A stretch of DNA of 63,538 nucleotides, from contig DBTU01000015.1 of NCBI GenBank assembly GCA_002307215.1, positions 1-63,538 of the forward strand. The letters are read 5' to 3'. This DNA comes from Lachnoclostridium sp. UBA1308. GTDB lineage: Bacteria; Bacillota; Clostridia; Lachnospirales; Lachnospiraceae. The notes beneath the pieces are model-generated. The model was not told the origin of the DNA. It did no database searches and saw only the letters and a list, made by a program, of their open reading frames with translations. Below, in pieces: positions 44,521 to 52,829 of this stretch (position 1 is the first letter of the stretch; each line of letters begins with the position of its first letter). A program made the position numbers and the translations under genes.

Positions 44521-47035
44521 CGGTAACCTCACTAATTGCGAATTCAAACTCACCATCATTCATTGCCTCAATGAAAAAATATAATTTACTGTCCGCCTCA
44601 CTTGGAATCATAAACTTTGAACTATCTGGCGATCCGACCTGAACAATCTCATCGCTTTCTGCTACAATTCGAGCTATGACTTTCTTGTTTAGCATTACGG
44701 TTGCACGAAATCCTGTACCTTTGATATAACCATATGTATCATAGGGAATCGGTTTATCAATGCATAGGGAATACATGGCTCCATTTTTTAAGGTAAGTGG
44801 CAACTTTCCGGCTTCAAAAGATGAATGATATACATCAGTATGATCAACCTGTCTGATTTCAAACTCGCAGGGAAGGACTTTCATCATATACAAATTGCCT
44901 GTTTTCTTACCCCAGTCAGGTTTCCTGACGCAAAGCTCAACGAGATTTTTCTCATTTGTATGTACAAGATTAGTAATATTCATACTTTTTGAACCTTGAG
45001 TAAATTTAGCTACAAAATCTCCGTTGATTAATAAAATACATTCAACTTCCATGCCTTCAAGGTAGAAAACAACTTCTTCTCCAGCTTGTATTACTGGAAT
45101 AATCTCAGTATAATAAGCTGCAAATAAGGGTTCTCGAGTAGAATTCCAACTATTAATTGAAATATATGGATCAGTTTCCGATTTCTTAATACTAACAGTT
45201 TCAGAAAAGCTATCCACTTCCGTAAATCTCCATCTGGTTAGTTCAACCTTTGAAATTATTTCATAGATTTTTTCAATTCCACGTTCTGCTTTAATTCTTA
45301 AAGAGTTCCTTCTTGCATCATCAAAGTTACTGTGTCCCCACTTTTCTACGAAAGCTCTTACGTCGCCGATACCCTTGACAATTATATCCTCACAGGCACA
45401 AAGTCCGGAAAAAACTACTTTATCATCATTTTTCACAGTAAGAAAATCTCCGACTCCTTGGAAAAACAATTCCCTGTTGCTGGTATTAATCCTGTACTCA
45501 GCTTCACCAAACCAGATATTATTTTCTGAAAATAATGAACTTTTTGCATTGACAAAGGTATTATGATTTTCATAATTACCAACTAGGCAGTTCTCAAGCT
45601 TCGTCGGTAGCACTTCCTTGCAATAGGTAATCTCCAGATTTCTTTTCTCTTTTATTCTTGCAATTGCTTCCTTCTTTGAAATAAAGCAAACTTCAATTCC
45701 GTCATATATTCCGCTTTCCGTTATTTCTATCCGCTTGCCTCTCTTCTCTATTAGAAGGAATGGCTTGCTTCTTTCAATAAAAGCCAGTGGTTGAAAGGAA
45801 TATATTTCACTATTGGAAAAAACAATCTCATAATTATCTGCTTTTTGATTTATCGGAAGTGCTAGGGCTTCAAATCCGTCCATTGAAACCTCAAAAGCCT
45901 TTCCCTCATACAAACCATGGGCAAGTACTGCACCCTCCTGCACGCTTCTCACACAGATGAGTTTGCCTTTGTCGCCTGCCAATATAACTGCATTGGTAAA
46001 TTCTACGCTTTCCTCTTCAAATTCTACCGGAGCTTCCATCTCATAATACTCACCAGCTGACAAGGTTCCATCGTAAACCTTAAGCATTTCTGAAAGCAGG
46101 AGTGCTTCATCAGCCTCTCTTGTACAATGTCCCAGATTATCAATCATACCGTCAAAATCATATAGTGTGCAAATCAACGAAAGAGGATCACCCCAATTGT
46201 TCACAGATTGATAATAAGAAAAATTGGTTCCGCTGATTTGGTTATAGGCTCCAACCAATTTCGCACCTGCGAGCAGTTCTCTTTTTAGTATAAAATGTTT
46301 TCGATCGGTTTCACTTATCATAAAAGGTAAATCCATTTGTTGCACATACTTTGAATAGAGGGAAAGATTATAATCAAAGGTAACATCCGAAAATGAAGGA
46401 TAAAAATTATAGGTTGGAATGACACCTTTTGTTAAACCACCGCTTCGTTTGATATCTCCTTGTCCAGCGCAAGCAAACAAAGGAACTGTGATACCCTGAT
46501 CAATTGCCATTTGTTTTAGGTTTCCGATATACCCTTCGACATCGTCACAATCGAAAAAATCCAATTCATTTTCAAGCTGCATTAGAATTACATTACCCCC
46601 TGATTGCTCAGTGATTTGGTGATTTTTAATAATCGGTAGTATCTTATCGTACCATTTTCTTACTTCTGCAAGGTATTTCTCATCATTTTGTCTAATTTCA
46701 GTATTGCAGATAACCCAGGACGGCAAAGCACCACCATCCCATTCCGAGCAAATATATGGTCCCGGACGGGCAACCACAAATAAATTGTTAGCTTCACAAA
46801 TATTCAAAAAGCAATCAACATCACGCTCCTCAGAAAAATCAAACAATCCGGGTTCTGTTTCATGAAAATTCCACGGAAAGTAAATATCCACACAATTATA
46901 GCCAAGGTCAGAAATCAATTTTGCTCGCTTTGCCCATTCTTTTTTTGGTATTCTGAAATAATAAAAGGATGCACATAACAAAATTTCTTCCTTTCCATTA
47001 ATCTTAATTCCATTTTTTTTAAGTTCAACCGTCAT
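44501..47035 (-). CDS. GH35 beta-galactosidase
   Basis: 844 aa. The TIM barrel (about 1-330) has the family pattern FYYFRIPKKEWAKRAKL, YFPWNFHE and RPGPYICSEWDGG. Acid/base Glu lies in LMQLENELDFF, the nucleophile probably in MISETD. Several beta domains follow. GH35 enzymes release beta-linked galactose. There is no signal peptide, so it acts in the cytoplasm. It overlaps the AraC gene by 4 nt (ATGA) and the GH30 gene by 20 nt, so all three are tightly coupled. It likely trims beta-galactosyl ends of the same imported glycan. Confidence 0.92.
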   Translation of the reverse strand: MTVELKKNGIKINGKEEILLCASFYYFRIPKKEWAKRAKLISDLGYNCVDIYFPWNFHETEPGLFDFSEERDVDCFLNICEANNLFVVARPGPYICSEWDGGALPSWVICNTEIRQNDEKYLAEVRKWYDKILPIIKNHQITEQSGGNVILMQLENELDFFDCDDVEGYIGNLKQMAIDQGITVPLFACAGQGDIKRSGGLTKGVIPTYNFYPSFSDVTFDYNLSLYSKYVQQMDLPFMISETDRKHFILKRELLAGAKLVGAYNQISGTNFSYYQSVNNWGDPLSLICTLYDFDGMIDNLGHCTREADEALLLSEMLKVYDGTLSAGEYYEMEAPVEFEEESVEFTNAVILAGDKGKLICVRSVQEGAVLAHGLYEGKAFEVSMDGFEALALPINQKADNYEIVFSNSEIYSFQPLAFIERSKPFLLIEKRGKRIEITESGIYDGIEVCFISKKEAIARIKEKRNLEITYCKEVLPTKLENCLVGNYENHNTFVNAKSSLFSENNIWFGEAEYRINTSNRELFFQGVGDFLTVKNDDKVVFSGLCACEDIIVKGIGDVRAFVEKWGHSNFDDARRNSLRIKAERGIEKIYEIISKVELTRWRFTEVDSFSETVSIKKSETDPYISINSWNSTREPLFAAYYTEIIPVIQAGEEVVFYLEGMEVECILLINGDFVAKFTQGSKSMNITNLVHTNEKNLVELCVRKPDWGKKTGNLYMMKVLPCEFEIRQVDHTDVYHSSFEAGKLPLTLKNGAMYSLCIDKPIPYDTYGYIKGTGFRATVMLNKKVIARIVAESDEIVQVGSPDSSKFMIPSEADSKLYFFIEAMNDGEFEFAISEVTDENDNN

Positions 47036-47925
47036 AAGTAGTTTCCTTTTCTATCATCAAAATCAATATTTGATATTTTTACAAATGACCAAGGATCATC
47101 ATTCATGCATTTTTCGTTATAATGTCTTGGAGGGATACCTTTTATTACAGAAAAACATCTTGAAAAATATAATTGATCCTTATAGCCGACCTTAGTGCTT
47201 ACCTGCTTGATGTTATATTTATCTTCTCGAAGTAAATCACAGGCATTGGCAATTCTGTACATCATAAGATATTTCATTGGTGTAAATCCAACTTCTGAAG
47301 AAAACAAATTAACTAGATAATTTGGACTTACCCCAACACTTTTCGCAATTAAGTCAAGTGTGATTTCAATTCTGTAATTGTTGTTTATAAAAATAAGTGC
47401 TTCCCGGACAATTCTGTCTACGCTTCTGGAAACTGAGTAAGAATTTTCTTCCACAAGTCTTGAGAGTATGTGAACAAGAAGGACCGTGCTTTCTAGATTC
47501 TGCCCTCGTTCAAAGTAGACATCCAGCATTTCTTCAAACCATTTTCCAACCTTGGGGGTCTTTGGTTTTAAATAGTGTTTGTCTTTTTCAAGTCCACATT
47601 TTGTAAAGACCATATCCATGTTATCTCCGATGAAATCAGCCCAAACAAAGGACCATGGGTTATTTCTGTCCGGATAATATACAATATCTTCATTCACTCG
47701 TATCAAAAAAATATTTCCTTTTTCAATTTTATATTTTTCTTTATTAACAACAATGTAGCCTTCTCCTTGAAAAACATAGTGCAAACTATAATAATGTCTG
47801 TTTCCATTTTCTTCTGTTTTACTGGACAAACACCTCTCTCTGCCACACTTTATCAGTCTGACTGAGATGTTTTCATCAAAAATCCAATTCTCATCATCAA
47901 CATAAATTATTATCGATCCTGACAT
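47032..47925 (-). CDS. AraC-family transcriptional regulator of the glycan operon
   Basis: 297 aa. An N-terminal cupin-like sugar-sensing domain (GEGYIVVNKEKYKIEKGNIF) is followed by a C-terminal pair of helix-turn-helices (ITLDLIAKSVGVSPNYL and the KQVSTKVGYKDQLYFSRCF signature). The ribosome site GGAGG is 5 nt from the ATG. First gene of the nine-gene operon and overlapping GH35, so it probably activates its own operon in response to a released sugar. Confidence 0.92.
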   Translation of the reverse strand: MSGSIIIYVDDENWIFDENISVRLIKCGRERCLSSKTEENGNRHYYSLHYVFQGEGYIVVNKEKYKIEKGNIFLIRVNEDIVYYPDRNNPWSFVWADFIGDNMDMVFTKCGLEKDKHYLKPKTPKVGKWFEEMLDVYFERGQNLESTVLLVHILSRLVEENSYSVSRSVDRIVREALIFINNNYRIEITLDLIAKSVGVSPNYLVNLFSSEVGFTPMKYLMMYRIANACDLLREDKYNIKQVSTKVGYKDQLYFSRCFSVIKGIPPRHYNEKCMNDDPWSFVKISNIDFDDRKGNYL

Positions 47926-47928
47926 ATT

Positions 47929-48334
47929 TTCCTCCGCTAAACTTTTCCACTGCAGTTAGATTTATTAGCTGTTTTCATTATATCTATTATGGACTATATT
48001 TTCAATTGGTATGGAAAGCATCGTAATTTTGTCCATATATTTGTTGCCATATCTATGTTTGGGAGAGTGATAATGTGTTAAACATATTGCGTTGATCACC
48101 TTGCTCTTCAGTATCGCCTTACTATTCTTCAAAAGTTATATTACAGCCTTTAATATCAGCTATTTCCAAAGTGTTATTCTTTTCATAAAACAGATGTTAT
48201 CTGCGAAACGGCTCTAAAAACAGGGCTGAAAATATACTTTTCCAGATCTGAATTCGCTTATTTTTTGCTTCATAACTACTTTATAAATGGTAGCCTGGCA
48301 TATTTGCCCTTTAAGCTACAATTTCTCATCAGAG
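47929..48334. other. Upstream region of the glycan operon; no gene seen
   Basis: About 400 bp between the AraC gene and the cotJC remnant. It should hold the operon promoter and AraC site. I see no clear paired operator and no catabolite-response element that I would defend. Confidence 0.4.
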
Positions 48335-48347
48335 CTATTCTCTCAAA

Positions 48348-48826
48348 TTATAATTTACCGCTGAACATTTCTTTATCAAATTCCGGATTAAAATAGTAGA
48401 AGTTTTTACTGTCCAGCTTGTCTTTTGTTCTGCAGCATGGTTTTCTGTCAAATCGGTGATTGCATCACCTTTGGATTGAAGTTCAATCGCCGTAAAGGAC
48501 AGGGCTGATGCTGCCTTCGGCCAAAGAGCCGTAGTATGGTCAATATAATAAGCGTCAAATCCAGCTTCCTTGGCCTGCTCAATAGTCAGATTCTTTGTCA
48601 GCTGATATACCATAGCACAGATTAATTCCATATGTGCTAGTTCCTCTGTGCCAATGTCCGTAAGAAGACCACCGACTTCTGTAATTGGCATAGTATACCG
48701 CTGTGCCAAATATCGCATGGATGCGGACAGAGTTCCACCATACTGGCTGATAATGAGCCACGCTGTTGTCGGACAGGTTTTTGTTATTTTTACAGGATAT
48801 TGGAGTCGTCTTTCATAAACCCACAT
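48348..48826 (-). pseudogene. cotJC: cotJC remnant (spore-coat manganese catalase) with internal deletion
   Basis: The start MWVYERRLQYPVKI and the block LTDIGTEELAHMELI...AAGFDAYYIDHTTALWP are typical of CotJC. After ENHAAEQK the frame breaks. In another frame DKLDSKNFYYFNPEFDKEMF, the normal C-terminus, follows at once and ends at 48348. About 40 residues, including the helix with later metal ligands, are missing between them. The protein cannot be functional. It follows the cotJB remnant directly, as in normal cotJ operons, and the nearby IS66 suggests local rearrangement. Confidence 0.82.
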
Positions 48827-49110
48827 TTAAACACACGCTCCTTCCCAAGGCATCGGCCCATCCTGCCAGCAGAAGCTGGTCTCGTCTTCCTTCATACAAA
48901 AAGAAAGACAAAGTCTAGTTATTGGGTAAAATTCTTGTGCGAACTGTTTCCAAAGTTCCGCATATTCCTTTACTTTTCCATGATGTAGTACCCTTTTCCT
49001 TGTTTGCTTCAATCTCGCTGATAAAGCAATGGTACTCTGAAATTTGTTGAAATAATTTACGCATTGAAGTTTTAAGATGAAGAGTCAGAACATGTAATCT
49101 TTCATAATCG
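48827..49110 (-). pseudogene. cotJB: cotJB remnant
   Basis: The C-terminal segment YAELWKQF...FCWQDGPMPWEGACV has the D/S-P-x-PWE ending of CotJB spore-coat proteins and stops directly before cotJC. Upstream coding similarity shifts frame (LTLHLKT in another frame) and a possible ATG at about 49098 hits a stop after six codons. The 5' end stops near the IS66 boundary at 49119. Confidence 0.55.
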
Positions 49111-49186
49111 CTCTCCTAGCGTAAACGGTAAACCATGCGTACTACCGTATGGAACGAATGCCGCCATTGCTGGCGGCACGTAATGA

Positions 49187-50797
49187 TTACTTATTAACAA
49201 CTGGTTTTCGGCATTCTGTCGGTAGTGATTCCGACCATGGAAGTAGTTCCTTCATGAAGTCTAGGTTGGTATCTTCCTGATGCCTCGGAATCTCAGTAAG
49301 CAGATATTCAAAATAGTTATAAGGTTTAAGGTTGTTGGCTTTCGCAGTCTCAGCGACACTATAGATGATGGCACTCGCTTTCGCTCCATTGACGGTATCA
49401 ATCATATGCCAGTTAGCTTTTCCAATACAGAAGCCACGGATCGCCTGTTCAGCTGCATTGTTGTCTGCTGGAATCATGCCATCTTCAAGAAATACTTTCA
49501 AATATTTCTCCTGGTTTATGCAGTAGGTAAATCCTTTTCCTGTCTCAGATTTCGGCGGAACTTTATCCCGGTTATCTCGGATCCATGCAAAGAAAGCCTC
49601 CACCAATGGTTTAACACTGAGCTGACGCCTTTCTACACGTTCTTCAGGAGTAAGAGCTACGAGATCTTCTTCAATCTTGTAGATGGCACCGATTTGTTTC
49701 AGTGCCTGATAGGCAAGTGTATCTTTTGCCTTATCCTTACCGAGCGCTTTTACCACATCCGCGTATTTACGTCTGGCATGGGACCAGCATCCTGCGATTT
49801 TCAGGTTGTCGCGCTCTTTTTCTAGAGTATGATAGACCTGATAGCCATCGGTGACACAGGTTCCATTGTACTCTTTCAGGAATTCCCGTGGATGGCTGGT
49901 ATTACGGGTCTTCTGATATTCATAAAGTACAATAGGTGGCGCATCATACATTTTTCCTGTACGGTACACCCACATATAGCTCTTGGATCCGGCACTTCGA
50001 CCATCCTTGTTAACCAGAACCGGTGTTTCATCCGCCTGGATTACGGAGCATTTATATAATTCGCTATGGAGATAGTCCCATAGCAATGAAAGATATCGTT
50101 CGGCGCAAAGAATTGTCCAGTTAGCCATGACCTGACGTGAAATGTGTACATCATTTCTTGCGAATTCCTGTTCTAAACGATACAACGGAATGGCATTCAC
50201 ATATTTCGAGTTCATAATCGCAGCTTCCATTGACGGAGTCACAACACTGTTGCGAAGTAGATCAATTGGACGGTCTGCCCTGATCATGGTTTGATTGTCC
50301 TTGCCGGCATACACCGCCACATGATGTTCCTCTACTTTGAAAGATGCGGGGGTAAACTGTAGTCTCTTATAGACTTCATCGGGGAGCCGCTTCCACCCAT
50401 CCTTTCCAAAGAGTTCTGTGAGTTGCTCTTCGGAAAGCTCATGAGGTACGGTTTCTGTTTCGATATTGTGCAGATCCTCCTCGCGTTTCCCTTTCTGCTT
50501 GTTTCGTTTATAAGGATGAGGACAGACTTCCTCCATCTCCGGTTCTGCGATGGCCCCAGCGGCATCTGCTGTTACTTCTGCTTCATTGAAACATTCCTTC
50601 ATGGTAAGCTGGCCATCGAATTCCAGTTTTTCGGAGGAACGCCCAAAACGCTTCTGATTGGCGATAGCGACCTGTTCGGTTAGAAGCTCCATGTTCCGGT
50701 TCAAATGCTCCATCTGTTCCTGCATGGAAAGAAAAAGGCTGATTAAAACCTTTTTGCTACATTGATTCAGTTCGTCTGCTGTATATTTGGGTGCCAT
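49187..50797 (-). CDS. tnpC: IS66 transposase TnpC
   Basis: 536 aa from the ATG at 50797, which has GGAGG 5 nt upstream; the frame opens at 50860 without a ribosome site. An N-terminal leucine-zipper-like helix (MQEQMEHLNRNMELL) precedes RFGRSSEKLE. The DDE catalytic core shows VIQADETPVL, CVTDGYQVYH with GCWSHARRKY, and NNAAEQAIRGF. It catalyses transposition of this element with TnpA and TnpB. Confidence 0.95.
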   Translation of the reverse strand: MAPKYTADELNQCSKKVLISLFLSMQEQMEHLNRNMELLTEQVAIANQKRFGRSSEKLEFDGQLTMKECFNEAEVTADAAGAIAEPEMEEVCPHPYKRNKQKGKREEDLHNIETETVPHELSEEQLTELFGKDGWKRLPDEVYKRLQFTPASFKVEEHHVAVYAGKDNQTMIRADRPIDLLRNSVVTPSMEAAIMNSKYVNAIPLYRLEQEFARNDVHISRQVMANWTILCAERYLSLLWDYLHSELYKCSVIQADETPVLVNKDGRSAGSKSYMWVYRTGKMYDAPPIVLYEYQKTRNTSHPREFLKEYNGTCVTDGYQVYHTLEKERDNLKIAGCWSHARRKYADVVKALGKDKAKDTLAYQALKQIGAIYKIEEDLVALTPEERVERRQLSVKPLVEAFFAWIRDNRDKVPPKSETGKGFTYCINQEKYLKVFLEDGMIPADNNAAEQAIRGFCIGKANWHMIDTVNGAKASAIIYSVAETAKANNLKPYNYFEYLLTEIPRHQEDTNLDFMKELLPWSESLPTECRKPVVNK

Positions 50798-51081
50798 GGA
50801 AACCTCCGCTTTTGTGATGGTTCTATTATACACAAAAACAAGGGAAAAAGCGAATTGCATGCAAGACTGGCTTCGTCATAATGACGAATCTCGGAAGAGG
50901 AAAAAAGCAATAAAATCAAGGGAAAACAAGGATTTTCAGAGAGGTTATCCACTATCATACACACAAATGAAACTGTTTTGAGTGATATAGTCCAAGTAGG
51001 ATAAACCGGCGTGGATAACCTCGTGAAGAAGAAGTAAAAGGCTTCTAAAAAGATTTTTATTTTCTACGAATTGCACAAAAC

Positions 51082-51441
51082 TTATAACGGCGAAGAGGGT
51101 GTAACTTTGTGGATCACCTTTTTCTGTTCGATGGCAAGTCCCTGCATCAGCCAAGTATACTGCTCCGGCGTGATATCCGCTACTTCGTTACTAGCTCTTG
51201 GCCACTGAAAGCGACCTGCTTCGAGCCTTTTGTAAAGAAGAAGAAAACCGTCTTCTTCCCAAACTAAACCCTTGATTCGATCTGAACGTCTTCCGCAGAA
51301 AAGAAACAGATTTCCTGAGACGAATGGATCGAGGTTGAATTGTTCTTTTACAAGACAAGAGAGACCGTCGATTCCTAACCGAAGGTTTGTGTAACCACAG
51401 GCAATGTAAACTTTCCGGAAGTCGGTAGCATTATTAAGCAT
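51082..51441 (-). CDS. tnpB: IS66 accessory protein TnpB
   Basis: 119 aa of the IS66 Orf2 family: VYIACGYTNLRLGIDGL near the start, LFLFCGRRSDRIKGLVWEEDGF in the middle and ADITPEQYTWLMQGL near the end. Needed for IS66 transposition, exact role unclear. It overlaps tnpA by 8 nt, suggesting coupled translation. Confidence 0.93.
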   Translation of the reverse strand: MLNNATDFRKVYIACGYTNLRLGIDGLSCLVKEQFNLDPFVSGNLFLFCGRRSDRIKGLVWEEDGFLLLYKRLEAGRFQWPRASNEVADITPEQYTWLMQGLAIEQKKVIHKVTPSSPL

Positions 51442-51778
51442 GAGTCATTACCTGTACAATCGTCTGTAATAATGCCGGGGATAAAGAATTTTTGATTTCA
51501 ATTGCGCAGTTTCCAATGCGAAGAACTGCATCAGGCTGTTCGTTCTGGCGAAAGTCAGAAGATGGTGCGGTTAGTTCAACAAAGGATGTTGCAGCGGGAA
51601 GCGTTGGTTGTAATTCATGAATTGCTTCCTGCCTAATGCGGCGTTGCCAGTAATAGAATTGTTTTTCGTCAACGTTATTTGCGGTAATCCAAGACTTCTT
51701 TGATATTCCACTGCTGTTGCATTCGCGAATGATTGAAGTCCACTGAGAGCGTCGCATTTCATGAGTAATTTTATCCAT
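51434..51778 (-). CDS. tnpA: IS66 accessory protein TnpA
   Basis: 114 aa. An N-terminal helix-turn-helix of the IS66 Orf1 type (WTSIIRECNSSGISKKSWI, FYYWQRRIR) is followed by a strand-rich tail (AVLRIGNCAIEI). It is the first gene inside the right inverted repeat; DNA binding is the likely role. Confidence 0.9.
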   Translation of the reverse strand: MDKITHEMRRSQWTSIIRECNSSGISKKSWITANNVDEKQFYYWQRRIRQEAIHELQPTLPAATSFVELTAPSSDFRQNEQPDAVLRIGNCAIEIKNSLSPALLQTIVQVMTHA

Positions 51779-51870
51779 AGACTAGGTACCTCCAAAAAAC
51801 TTGTAGTATTTTAGCTATGGACATTATCTCAAAAAAACTAACTAGTTGCGAGGTACCTATGGTTTACCGT

Positions 51871-51927
51871 TTACGCAAGCACAACCATTATTATTATAAT
51901 GTTAGAATTATTCAGTAGATTTGTCAT
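51871..51927 (-). pseudogene. 5' end of a small gene truncated by IS66
   Basis: AAGGAG lies 10 nt ahead of ATG at 51927, then 18 codons (MTNLLNNSNIIIIMVVLA) run straight into the IS inverted repeat, where TAA ends the frame. The hydrophobic start resembles small spore-associated membrane peptides, consistent with cotJ remnants on the other side of the IS, but the family cannot be named. The rest of the gene is not found beyond the IS. Confidence 0.5.
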
Positions 51928-52267
51928 AATTTCTCATCTCCTTAAATTATAAAAAAATAGAGAACCTCTAAAAAAGAGACTCTCCACCCAAAAAGTCGAA
52001 TTCTTGCCTTTAAATAAATATGGCAACCGTCATTTAAACTATTCAATTGTTAATATTCTCTCATAAATAAACCTTTACTACTAGTTTAAATGTGGAATCA
52101 AGCAAACTTAAGGTGTCTCGTGTATCATTTTTATTAACACTACCTTCAATTGCATTATTCACTACTTGTTTCACATCTCCAATATTTGACGATAAGACAA
52201 TTCCCAAAAGCTTAGATTAGTATTATTCGACCATCTCATACTTACTATTGTGCCTATTATATCAGTT
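51928..52267. other. Decayed region without gene
   Basis: AT-rich sequence between the IS66 flank and the SulP remnant. It includes a short GAGA/TCTC stem around 51960-51985 that may belong to the leader of the truncated gene. No coding potential recognised. Confidence 0.35.
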
Positions 52268-52750
52268 TCACTTCTTGAAAGTCAATAAAAATAGAGTAAT
52301 CATCATAATTCCAACAACTACCCCATTAGCGAAATTATCTATCAAATTAACAATAATAGTTGTTACAAGTAATACGTCCGTATAAATTTTAGGTACCTTA
52401 CTAATCCTTTTCATTGATTCCCCTTCGAAAGTTAAAATCAAAACTATGATCATTACAGTAACCAAAGCTGCAACTAGAATTTGATTAGCCCAATTATTTA
52501 GTATCAAACAAACCATCAAAAAACCACCAGATAAAATGTAGAGTTTCTACCACATCCACTGGATTTATAACCGATTCTCCAATCATAACGCATCCAACCA
52601 TACCTCCAAACGTACTCTCAACAACGTTTGCTATTCCCAGTCCAACGCATTTTAGGTTCTTATTACTCTTAGTTTCGGTCAAATCGTCAATATATTATGA
52701 CGTTAACATTAGATTCTATAAGTCCGACGATTACAATGATATTGATACCG
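52268..52750 (-). pseudogene. Remnant of a SulP-family anion transporter
   Basis: Three pieces in different frames line up with one SulP protein in order: GLIES (about 52720), then TETKSNKNLKCVGLGIANVV with FGGMVGCVMIGESVIN (52682-52494), then ILVAALVTVMIIVLILTFEG through FANGVVVGIMM (52519-52268). Neither the N-terminal membrane domain nor the STAS domain is present. Frameshifts and stops make it non-functional. An intact, different SulP gene lies at 59661-61340. Confidence 0.72.
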
Positions 52751-52829
52751 GTAAACAGTAGTTAGCGTTTCCATAATTAAAGAAATCACCGCCATATCGG
52801 CTCCCCCACCATATTCTGCGTCCCCGCAA

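Larger units (their letters stand above)
49119..51876 (-). mobile_element. Complete IS66-family insertion sequence
   Basis: 2.76 kb. Terminal inverted repeats GTAAACGGTAAACCAT (49121-49136) and its exact complement (51859-51874) begin with GTAA, as is usual for IS66; two further bases match outside. It carries tnpA, tnpB and tnpC in the standard order on the minus strand, all intact, so it may be mobile. The 8-bp flanks (CTCCTAGC and GCAAGCAC) do not match, so no target duplication is left, implying later deletion or recombination. Confidence 0.93.
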
